Source of the DNA: CAYVAP01 sp964343195
Lineage (GTDB): Bacteria; Bacteroidota; Bacteroidia; J057
Length of the DNA stretch: 17,335 bases
Assembly (NCBI GenBank): GCA_964343195.1
Contig: CAYFIR010000138.1
Location: forward strand, 1-17,335
Direction of reading: 5' to 3'
A model generated the notes under the pieces. It had not been told where the DNA came from, searched no databases, and saw only the letters and a list, made by a program, of their open reading frames with translations. Shown here one piece after another: positions 5,711 to 11,443 of this stretch (the stretch's first letter is position 1; the number at the start of each line of letters is the position of its first letter). A program made the position numbers and the translations under genes.

Positions 5711-6529
5711 CTAAGGCTGTACTTCCACCCGGTAACGACTTCTTTCGCTCTCATTGTTGACCCCATCAAAAGCCGAAAGTACAAATTCGTAAGTCCCGGT
5801 GACGAGGGTGCGAGGGATTTCAAATGAGAAGTCGAACTCGGCTCGGTCTCCCTGACTCTCTGGCCATTCGATGCGGGTGGCTTCGAAGAGATTGCCACTG
5901 TCCACACCTTGATAAGTGAGTACCAGGCCACCATTCCCCCCTTCCCCCAGCGAATAGTTGTCGCGTACGCTGCCCACGAAGCGAAGCTCCTCGCCTCGGG
6001 CTATCTCCATCGTACCTTGCGCGGGGGTGCTCACAGCGAGTTGTGGAGCTACTGTATCAGTGACGTTGACGAGGCGCACGTCATAAAAATAAGAGAAAGG
6101 GCTCTCGTTACCTGCCACATCAATCACTTGTACGTGGAAATGATAGGCCCCTGCGGTAACATTCTCGGGTACATCAAGGGTACGGCTGACCCGCTGCTCG
6201 GTACCGCTGAGATCGACCACCTCAAAGATTGACCAGTCTTCCGTCTCGCTGCGGGCATGGCCATGGCAGTCAAAGTTGTGATGGATATCTATTTTGTACT
6301 GCGATAGGGCTTCATTGTCCCGAAATATCCACTCAAAGCTCAATGATTCCCCACTAGCCAGGAAAAACACCTGGGGCTGGGTAGCCCCACAGATTATCCC
6401 CTCGCGAGGCGCTGGGTCAAATAGAATTAGCTCAGCAGTGGGAGGTTCGACATCTGCTTCTCGCTTACAGCCTAGCCAACTAAAAAGGATGAGTAGCATC
6501 ACACTGGTTACAGGCCAATTGGTACGCAT
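5711..6529 (-). CDS. DUF4625-family lipoprotein (copy 2)
   Basis: A 272-residue paralogue of the protein at 302-1117. I start it at 6529, where MRTNWPVTSVMLLILF leads to lipobox SWLGC (Cys 21); the frame is open further upstream to 6640 but without signal-like character. The putative metal motif IHHNFDCHGHA (82-92) is conserved, with an extra histidine in place of the serine of copy 1. Blocks such as LSQYKIDIH, VTAGAYHF and DNYSLGEGGNG are shared by the two copies, so they are clearly duplicates. The gene lies 94 bp downstream of the MerC-like gene on the same strand and is probably cotranscribed from the operator pair at 7042-7098. Function unknown; envelope zinc handling is inferred. Confidence 0.88.
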   Translation of the reverse strand: MRTNWPVTSVMLLILFSWLGCKREADVEPPTAELILFDPAPREGIICGATQPQVFFLASGESLSFEWIFRDNEALSQYKIDIHHNFDCHGHARSETEDWSIFEVVDLSGTEQRVSRTLDVPENVTAGAYHFHVQVIDVAGNESPFSYFYDVRLVNVTDTVAPQLAVSTPAQGTMEIARGEELRFVGSVRDNYSLGEGGNGGLVLTYQGVDSGNLFEATRIEWPESQGDRAEFDFSFEIPRTLVTGTYEFVLSAFDGVNNESERSRYRVEVQP

Positions 6530-6623
6530 GGTATTTGGGGTGAATGATGGACGCAGATTAAGACACGGCAGCCGTGGCGGGCTTCCTTTTGAAAAATATT
6601 TCGGGGACGAGAGAAGCTGAACC

Positions 6624-7028
6624 TCAATTCTCGGATACACCGGCGTATTGGCAACTTCGACTTGCGCGCCAGTTTACCACGTGTGCCCAGGCTACCAGCA
6701 GTCCGCCTGAAATCGTAAAAAAGGGCTCCCAGTCTGTAAATACCCATTTGCCCAAGGCAATAAGCCCAAACCCCAACCCAGCCCAGATCAAGGGTTGCAC
6801 CTTTCGGTGACTGCGGATATATCCCTGCCCCAGGGCCAGGGTAGCCACCACCAAGGCGATGATCAGGAGGCCATTTTCCAGCCAGGGGATATTGGCCAGT
6901 AAGGTGCTGCCAAAAGCAGGTAGTGCCAATAGAAAAGGCCAGATCAGGCAGTGGATGGCGCATAAGGTGGAGGCAGTGAAGCCCGCCAGATCCCAGTGCC
7001 AGGAGAAAAACGAAGCAGAATTTTTCAT
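6624..7028 (-). CDS. MerC-like membrane protein, putative zinc-related
   Basis: A 134-residue integral membrane protein with four hydrophobic segments (about 14-38, 41-68, 79-98, 105-119). The first contains LCAIHC (residues 22-27), a Cys-x-x-His-Cys cluster in the position of the metal-binding cysteines of MerC, a small inner-membrane mercury-uptake protein. There is no MerR, MerA, MerT or MerP nearby, and two Zur-like operators (centres 7051 and 7089) precede the gene, so zinc or another essential metal is more likely than mercury. I choose the ATG at 7028, 23 bp from the proximal operator centre; an alternative ATG at 7040 adds MIIL. The frame extends to 7097 through the operators, but that part cannot be coding if they are used. 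Followed by DUF4625 copy 2 on the same strand. Confidence 0.82.
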   Translation of the reverse strand: MKNSASFFSWHWDLAGFTASTLCAIHCLIWPFLLALPAFGSTLLANIPWLENGLLIIALVVATLALGQGYIRSHRKVQPLIWAGLGFGLIALGKWVFTDWEPFFTISGGLLVAWAHVVNWRASRSCQYAGVSEN

Positions 7029-7041
7029 CAGAATTATCATA

Positions 7042-7060
7042 TTTGCAACATTGTTGCAAA
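7042..7060. promoter_or_regulatory. Zur-like operator 6 (proximal to the MerC-like gene)
   Basis: TTTGCAACATTGTTGCAAA, centre 7051, is a perfect 9-1-9 palindrome and the best site in the window. On the minus strand I see no good TAnnTTTG element; the nearest 8-mer ends TATTTG. The ATG at 7028 is 23 bp from the centre. Confidence 0.78.
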
Positions 7061-7079
7061 TAGGGAATGTTTGGCTATT

Positions 7080-7098
7080 TTTGCAAGTGTGTTGCAAA
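7080..7098. promoter_or_regulatory. Zur-like operator 7, with a plus-strand -7 element
   Basis: TTTGCAAGTGTGTTGCAAA, centre 7089, is 38 bp from operator 6 and has one mismatched half-site pair. On the plus strand TATTTTTG (7076-7083) is a perfect TAnnTTTG element placed as in the TonB receptor promoter, pointing at the possible small ORF at 7110, whose ATG is 21 bp from the centre. Confidence 0.7.
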
Positions 7099-7109
7099 AA
7101 AGGTAGCGT

Positions 7110-7256
7110 ATGAAACCCGAAACTGGAATGAACAATCGGGAGAGCCTTCCTGAAACATGCACCATACCTAAAGGGGGGTACATAGTGCTGCTAATCGAGG
7201 TACCGCCGGTGCCCACTTATCCCGATAAGTCATTCGAAAATAACCGTAGGAATTAA
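7110..7256 (+). CDS. Possible small operator-controlled ORF, 48 residues (uncertain)
   Basis: ATG at 7110, TAA at 7254-7256. The predicted product begins MKPETGMNNRESLPE, continues TCTIPKGGYIVLLIEVPPVP and ends KSFENNRRN. It has one cysteine, no signal peptide and no clear transmembrane helix, and matches no family I know. The case for it is positional: a perfect -7 element overlapping operator 7 faces it, and the distance from operator centre to ATG (21 bp) equals that of the COG0523 gene at 8346. The case against it is its small size and a hairpin within it (ACTTAT 7215-7220, ATAAGT 7225-7230). Zinc-free versions of ribosomal proteins are frequent Zur targets elsewhere, but this is not recognisably one. 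Confidence 0.3.
   Translation: MKPETGMNNRESLPETCTIPKGGYIVLLIEVPPVPTYPDKSFENNRRN
7215..7230. other. Small perfect inverted repeat upstream of the flavoprotein gene
   Basis: ACTTAT and ATAAGT flank CCCG. It lies within the possible ORF at 7110-7256 and about 100 bp before the flavoprotein start. It could be an operator for an unrelated regulator or chance. The remaining space to 7327 shows no recognisable promoter. Confidence 0.3.
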
Positions 7257-7327
7257 CATAAGCAGTTCACCTGACGGCAAACCTTCCTACCCCCAAAAAT
7301 CTGACTATCAGACAATTGTGAAAGATT

Positions 7328-8239
7328 ATGACGACCAAAAGAGAAAATTTTGATGTGATCATTGTGGGCGGAAGTTACGCAGGACTTTCAGCAGGATTGG
7401 CCTTGGGCAGAGCCTTGAGAAAGGTGCTGATCATCGACAGCGGGCTGCCTTGCAACAGGCAGACGCCCCACTCGCACAATTTTCTAACCCAGGATGGCAG
7501 TCCTCCGGGAGATATCACCGCGCGCGCCTTGAGTCAGCTTGAGAAGTACGACACGATCCAATTTTGCTCAGGCCTGGCTGTTTCCGGGACAAAAAGGGAA
7601 GCGGGCTTTGAAATTACCCTCCAAACGGGGAAGATGTACCAGGCTAAAAAGGTGATTTTTGCGACCGGGATCACCGACCAAACGCCTAATATAGAAGGCT
7701 TTGCAGCATGTTGGGGCAAATCTGTCCTCCACTGTCCGTATTGTCATGGGTATGAGTACAGACAGCAGGCCACAGGCATTTGGGCGAATGGAGATATTGG
7801 ATTTGAATTCTCCCGGTTAATCTCCAATTGGACCAACCAGCTGACGTTGTTTACCAACGGCCCCTCCACCCTGAACCCGGAGCAACGGGCAAAACTAGCG
7901 CAACATGGCATCAACATGGTGGAAAAGGAAGTGGCAAGTCTCGACCATACCCAGGGATACTTGCAGCACGTCGTTCTAAGAGATGGGTCAAAAATTGATG
8001 TCCAGGCGCTGTACGCAAGGGTACCGTTTATCCAGCACAGTGATATTCCTGCAAAATTAGGTTGTGAGTTGACAGAGCAAGGGCTTTTGAAAGTTGACCC
8101 ATTTCAGCAAACGACCGTCCAGGGCGTTTACGCCTGTGGCGACAACGCTTCTCCCCTGCGATCGGTAGCCAATGCCGTAGCCAATGGAAATGTGGCCGGG
8201 GCAGTGGCCAATAAGGAGCTCATCGAGGATCGATTCTAG
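7328..8239 (+). CDS. Thioredoxin-reductase-like NAD(P)/FAD-dependent oxidoreductase
   Basis: A 303-residue flavoprotein of the low-molecular-weight thioredoxin reductase fold. Seen: FAD-binding VGGSYAGLSAG (13-23), an E/D-type residue after the second strand (IIDSG, 35-39), ATGITDQTP (112-120), the redox pair CPYC (136-139) in HCPYCHGYE, a nucleotide-binding loop WANGDIGFEF (152-161) with alanine where the first glycine of GxGxxG is usual, and the C-terminal FAD motif GVYACGDNASP (266-276). The CPYCHGYE form is typical of a TrxR-like branch whose substrates are often not thioredoxin. It stands between two operator-controlled units but has no palindromic operator in front of its ATG, so zinc control is not indicated. 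No thioredoxin gene adjoins it. Its substrate is unknown. Confidence 0.88.
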   Translation: MTTKRENFDVIIVGGSYAGLSAGLALGRALRKVLIIDSGLPCNRQTPHSHNFLTQDGSPPGDITARALSQLEKYDTIQFCSGLAVSGTKREAGFEITLQTGKMYQAKKVIFATGITDQTPNIEGFAACWGKSVLHCPYCHGYEYRQQATGIWANGDIGFEFSRLISNWTNQLTLFTNGPSTLNPEQRAKLAQHGINMVEKEVASLDHTQGYLQHVVLRDGSKIDVQALYARVPFIQHSDIPAKLGCELTEQGLLKVDPFQQTTVQGVYACGDNASPLRSVANAVANGNVAGAVANKELIEDRF

Positions 8240-8277
8240 CCGTTTGGCTCGAAACACCCCAAATGCCATCAACTATT

Positions 8278-8296
8278 ATTGCAACAATGTTGCATC
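8278..8296. promoter_or_regulatory. Zur-like operator 8 (distal, COG0523 unit)
   Basis: Half-sites GCAAC (8281-8285) and GTTGC (8289-8293) around AAT, centre 8287. TATTATTG (8274-8281) is one mismatch from TAnnTTTG, so a second promoter may start here. It is 38 bp from operator 9. Confidence 0.7.
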
Positions 8297-8315
8297 CAGG
8301 AAGGATTTGCCTATT

Positions 8316-8334
8316 TTCGCAACAGTGTTGCAAA
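8316..8334. promoter_or_regulatory. Zur-like operator 9 (proximal, COG0523 unit)
   Basis: TTCGCAACAGTGTTGCAAA, centre 8325. TATTTTCG (8312-8319) is one mismatch from TAnnTTTG. The ATG at 8346 is 21 bp from the centre. Confidence 0.72.
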
Positions 8335-8345
8335 AGTAATTTCCC

Positions 8346-9539
8346 ATGAAAAAACTTCCCGTTACCGTTCTCTCCGGCTTCCTCGGGGCTGGCAAGACCA
8401 CCTTGCTCAACCACATCCTGCACAACAAGCAGGGCCTCAAGGTGGCTGTGATCGTCAACGACATGAGCGAGGTCAACGTCGATGCACAGCTCGTGGAGCA
8501 GCAGGACGTACTCTCACGCACCGAAGAAAAGCTGGTCGAGATGTCCAACGGCTGCATTTGCTGCACCCTGCGTGAAGACCTCATGATTGAGGTCGAGAAG
8601 CTCGCCCGCGAAGACCGCTTCGATTACCTGGTGATCGAGAGCACGGGCATTTCCGAGCCGGTGCCGGTGGCCCAGACCTTTACCTTTGCCACCGAGGATG
8701 GCAGCATCGACCTGCGCCGCTTTTCCCGCCTCGACACCATGGTCACCGTGGTCGATGCCTACAACTTCTGGAAGGACTTCGACAGCCGTGACACCATCCA
8801 TCAGCGCGGGCTAAACGATGACGCCCAAGACCAGCGCACCATCGTCAACCTGCTCACCGATCAGATGGAGTTTGCCGATGTGATCCTGCTCAACAAGACT
8901 GACTTGGTGTCTGCTGAGGAAGTGGCTAACCTGGAAGCTGTGATCCGCAGTTTCAACAGCACCGCCAAGATCATCCGCACCACGCGCAGCCAGGTAGATT
9001 TGAAGGAAATCATCGACACCGGGCTGTTTGACTTCGAAAAGGCCTCCGCGTCTGCAGGCTGGATCAAAGAACTGGAAGCCGAAGCCCATACACCCGAAAC
9101 AGAAGAATACGGCATCAGTTCGTTTGTCTATCGGGCGCGCCGACCTTTTCATCCCGAGCGATTTTACCGCTACATCACTACGGGCTGGCAGCCATCAATT
9201 TTGCGCAGCAAGGGGCTATTCTGGATCGCCTCGCGGCCTGATGTGGCCTGGAACTGGTCACAGGCGGGCTACTCAGTTGAGGCCACCAAGGCTGGGGTAT
9301 GGTGGGACAGCATGTCTCTGTCCCAACGCTTGCAGCACCCCGTTTACGTGCAAAACATGAAGGTGATTGAAAGCCGCTGGAGTGCGGAGTTTGGCGACCG
9401 AACCCAGGAGTTGGTGCTCATCGGTCAGGATATGGACGAGGCTGGTATCCGGGCCGAACTGGACCGCTGCCTGCTTACCGATCGCGAGCTGAAAGCCACC
9501 TCTCGTGGGCAGGCCCTTCGCGACCCTTTTCCGGAGTAG
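8346..9539 (+). CDS. COG0523/CobW-family GTPase, putative zinc metallochaperone (ZigA/ZNG1-like)
   Basis: A 397-residue P-loop GTPase of the G3E group. Walker A is canonical, GFLGAGKTT (11-19). The metal motif CxCC is present as GCICC (69-73) with the usual following TLREDL. A switch-type ESTGISEP (98-105), the GTP-specificity motif NKTD (183-186), and a C-terminal CobW_C-like domain (about 258-380) complete it. In this family GTP binding promotes transfer of metal held at CxCC to a client; Zur-controlled members such as ZigA deliver zinc during shortage. Two operators precede the gene, the nearer 21 bp from the ATG, which supports zinc over cobalt or nickel. It heads a same-strand run with DUF1826 and a second COG0523 protein; a 224-bp gap with a hairpin follows it. 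The client protein is unknown. Confidence 0.93.
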   Translation: MKKLPVTVLSGFLGAGKTTLLNHILHNKQGLKVAVIVNDMSEVNVDAQLVEQQDVLSRTEEKLVEMSNGCICCTLREDLMIEVEKLAREDRFDYLVIESTGISEPVPVAQTFTFATEDGSIDLRRFSRLDTMVTVVDAYNFWKDFDSRDTIHQRGLNDDAQDQRTIVNLLTDQMEFADVILLNKTDLVSAEEVANLEAVIRSFNSTAKIIRTTRSQVDLKEIIDTGLFDFEKASASAGWIKELEAEAHTPETEEYGISSFVYRARRPFHPERFYRYITTGWQPSILRSKGLFWIASRPDVAWNWSQAGYSVEATKAGVWWDSMSLSQRLQHPVYVQNMKVIESRWSAEFGDRTQELVLIGQDMDEAGIRAELDRCLLTDRELKATSRGQALRDPFPE

Positions 9540-9545
9540 GGGATA

Positions 9546-9634
9546 GAATTCGAAATTTGTAATTAGTGATTCGTAATTGAAAGTGCTGCTGGTCAGCATT
9601 CTATGCGAATTTCGAATGGTTAATTACTTAATTC
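9546..9634. repeat. Long imperfect inverted repeat after the first COG0523 gene
   Basis: The two halves, about 43 bp each, are imperfect inverted copies, with matching blocks such as GTAATTA, ATTCG and TGCTG, so the RNA could fold into one long hairpin. It is built from AATTCGAAATT-like units; a related AGAATTCGAAAT occurs after the gene ending at 13669. It starts six bases after the stop and could be an attenuating or processing structure. A second palindrome, AGGCGG paired with CCGCCT, lies at 9650-9670. The rest up to 9763 shows no clear promoter. Confidence 0.5.
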
Positions 9635-9763
9635 TGAAAGCATTAGTAGAGGCGGTCCGCAGGTCCGCCTTCGCGTCAGAGTCTGAGGTACACCTGCGGG
9701 GCACCTCTTCGACTGCGGCGATTGATACCGATTTCATCCCAATTCATTTTCCATTTCTGACCC

Positions 9764-10429
9764 ATGAGCAACGCTAGCAAAACCTCTCCTTCTGCCCGTC
9801 ATCGCCTCGGCCACAGTTGGATCGAAATGTCGGCCATCCGTGAAGCCAACTGCAACCTGGTCCATTGGCCACGCCCGGCAGATCCGGCTATCCTTCGGTT
9901 TCTGGAAACACTGACCCTACGGGCTCCGTCATTCGAACCCCTTCAGGAAAGCATGCTGGCCACCAAGGTTGCCGAACGCCTGTCGGACCATCTGACTCCT
10001 TACTGCCGAGGGCATGAAGATGGGTTTGATCGCCTCTGTACGGACGTGGGAGAAATGGCCACGTCTTTTGCCGAGTTGGCTTCCTCTCCGCGTCTGCGCG
10101 TCACCTTCGCCCTGGTACAACACGACATGTGCCGCCTCTTTCACACCGACGCTATCGAATTGCGCCTGCTCTGTACCTACCTGGGGCCTGGCACCTTGTG
10201 GGTTCCCGATCACTTCGTCAACTGGGACAGGATGCACGAGAAAAGCAACGAGGCCCGCGTCCTGGACATCAGTCAGGTGCAGCAATGTGCTCCTTTTGAA
10301 ATCGCCATCCTCAAGGGGGCGATGTACGAACCCAACGACGGACAAGCCGTGCTACACCGCAGCCCTACCATCACCGAAGCCGGCAACAATCGGATACTTT
10401 TGCGGATTGACAGTCAGCTGGCCTGGTAA
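9764..10429 (+). CDS. DUF1826-family protein
   Basis: A 221-residue soluble protein without signal peptide, best matched by DUF1826, a family of unknown function that I recall occurring next to Zur-controlled COG0523 genes, as in Pseudomonas. The hallmark is CRLFHTDAIELRLLCTYLGPGT, split here as CRLFHTD (123-129) and LLCTYLGPGT (135-144). A late conserved-looking segment is LHRSP (197-201), followed by NNRILLRID (208-216). The spacing of His 127, Asp 129, His 198 and Arg 210 is reminiscent of the HxD...H...R pattern of Fe(II)/2-oxoglutarate oxygenases; this is a guess from motif order only. The gene lies between two COG0523 GTPases and stops nine bases before the second, indicating translation as one unit with it. 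Confidence 0.85.
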   Translation: MSNASKTSPSARHRLGHSWIEMSAIREANCNLVHWPRPADPAILRFLETLTLRAPSFEPLQESMLATKVAERLSDHLTPYCRGHEDGFDRLCTDVGEMATSFAELASSPRLRVTFALVQHDMCRLFHTDAIELRLLCTYLGPGTLWVPDHFVNWDRMHEKSNEARVLDISQVQQCAPFEIAILKGAMYEPNDGQAVLHRSPTITEAGNNRILLRIDSQLAW

Positions 10430-10438
10430 AATTAGCCT

Positions 10439-11410
10439 ATGAAAGATTCGTCCCTGGCCCCTACCCCAGTCCACATTGTCACCGGTTTCCTCGGAGCCTG
10501 CAAAACCAGCTTTCTTAACCACTGGCTACGTAGCAATCCAGAGGAGCGCATCATGGTGATCGAAAATGAGGTCGGAGCCGTCAACCTCGACAGCCAATGG
10601 ATCGCTGGGTCCTTTGCCCCACCAGTAGAGCTGACGGCTGGCTGCCTGTGCTGCTCACTCAACCAGGAACTGATCGAGATCCTCGACTATCTGAGCAGGC
10701 AACGCGCCGACTATGACCGCCTGATAATCGAGACGACAGGGGTAGCTGACCCGGAGTCTCTGGCTTCCCCTTTCCTGAGCCTTCCCTACCTGGGGCGGCA
10801 TTTCAAGTTGCAGAATGTGCTATGCCTGGTAGATGCCGGCAATTTCTCCTATTGGCTGAGCGAGGCAGAAGAAGCACGCAGGCAGGTGGCCTTTGCGGAT
10901 GCCCTGCTGATCAACAAAATCGACACCCTTGAGCCCGAACAGATAGATCAGACCGTACAATTGGCGAAAGAGATCAACCCACAGGCGAAGGTATGGACAG
11001 GTGCGCAGGGACAGTTTCCGGTAGCTTCGCTTAAAGACCTGTATAGTTTGGAGGGGGAAGGTGCCGTGGTCCAACAGCGGGGAATATCTGACCATCACCA
11101 TGCTGAGAACCATGGCATCAGCACTTTTACCCTCACCTTCGATCGACCGTTTGACCTGCGAGACCTGAGCCATACGCTGATGATGTTGCTTACCGTAAAT
11201 CGGCATCAGATTTACCGGATCAAAGGCATTCTGAATGCGCATGATTATCCCATTCAGGTGGTGCTCCAATCCGTGTATCAAAACTTTGTCCTGACTGACG
11301 GCTTGCCCTGGCCGCCGGATCAGCCGTGCCAGAGTAAGATTGTGGTGATTGGCAAGCAGCTCCAAAAGGATGCGTTGCGCAAGGTATTCGCCCGGCATCT
11401 GATGAAATAA
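10439..11410 (+). CDS. Second COG0523/CobW-family GTPase with altered Walker A
   Basis: A 323-residue G3E GTPase, shorter than and clearly different from the one at 8346. The metal motif is GCLCC (68-72), the GTP-specificity motif NKID (159-162), and a histidine cluster DHHHAENH (218-225) separates the GTPase and CobW_C-like domains, as in many zinc- or nickel-linked members. The P-loop reads GFLGACKTS (16-24): the glycine before the catalytic lysine, nearly invariant in Walker A (GxxxxGK), is cysteine 21, caused by TGC where GGC would be expected. This may alter nucleotide binding, add a thiol near the metal route, or be a sequencing error. ATG at 10439 follows the DUF1826 stop by nine bases. 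It is likely driven by the operator pair at 8278-8334 unless an internal promoter exists. Confidence 0.9.
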   Translation: MKDSSLAPTPVHIVTGFLGACKTSFLNHWLRSNPEERIMVIENEVGAVNLDSQWIAGSFAPPVELTAGCLCCSLNQELIEILDYLSRQRADYDRLIIETTGVADPESLASPFLSLPYLGRHFKLQNVLCLVDAGNFSYWLSEAEEARRQVAFADALLINKIDTLEPEQIDQTVQLAKEINPQAKVWTGAQGQFPVASLKDLYSLEGEGAVVQQRGISDHHHAENHGISTFTLTFDRPFDLRDLSHTLMMLLTVNRHQIYRIKGILNAHDYPIQVVLQSVYQNFVLTDGLPWPPDQPCQSKIVVIGKQLQKDALRKVFARHLMK

Positions 11411-11443
11411 CCCTCGAACTCCTATATCGTCAATTTTCCCTTC

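Noticed and set aside
6624..7028. Mercury-resistance operon suggested by the MerC-like gene
   Set aside because: No merR, merA, merT or merP is nearby, and the control region has the zinc-type operators. The lone TrxR-like flavoprotein at 7328 is not MerA: it is too short and lacks the C-terminal cysteine pair.
7328..8239. Flavoprotein as a member of the zinc regulon
   Set aside because: No copy of the palindrome lies within the 230 bp before its start except operator 7, which belongs to the small ORF or the MerC-like gene; run-on transcription remains possible but unsupported.
9577..9777. Small plus-strand frame between the first COG0523 gene and DUF1826
   Set aside because: It starts inside the long inverted repeat, covers a second palindrome and has no family resemblance.
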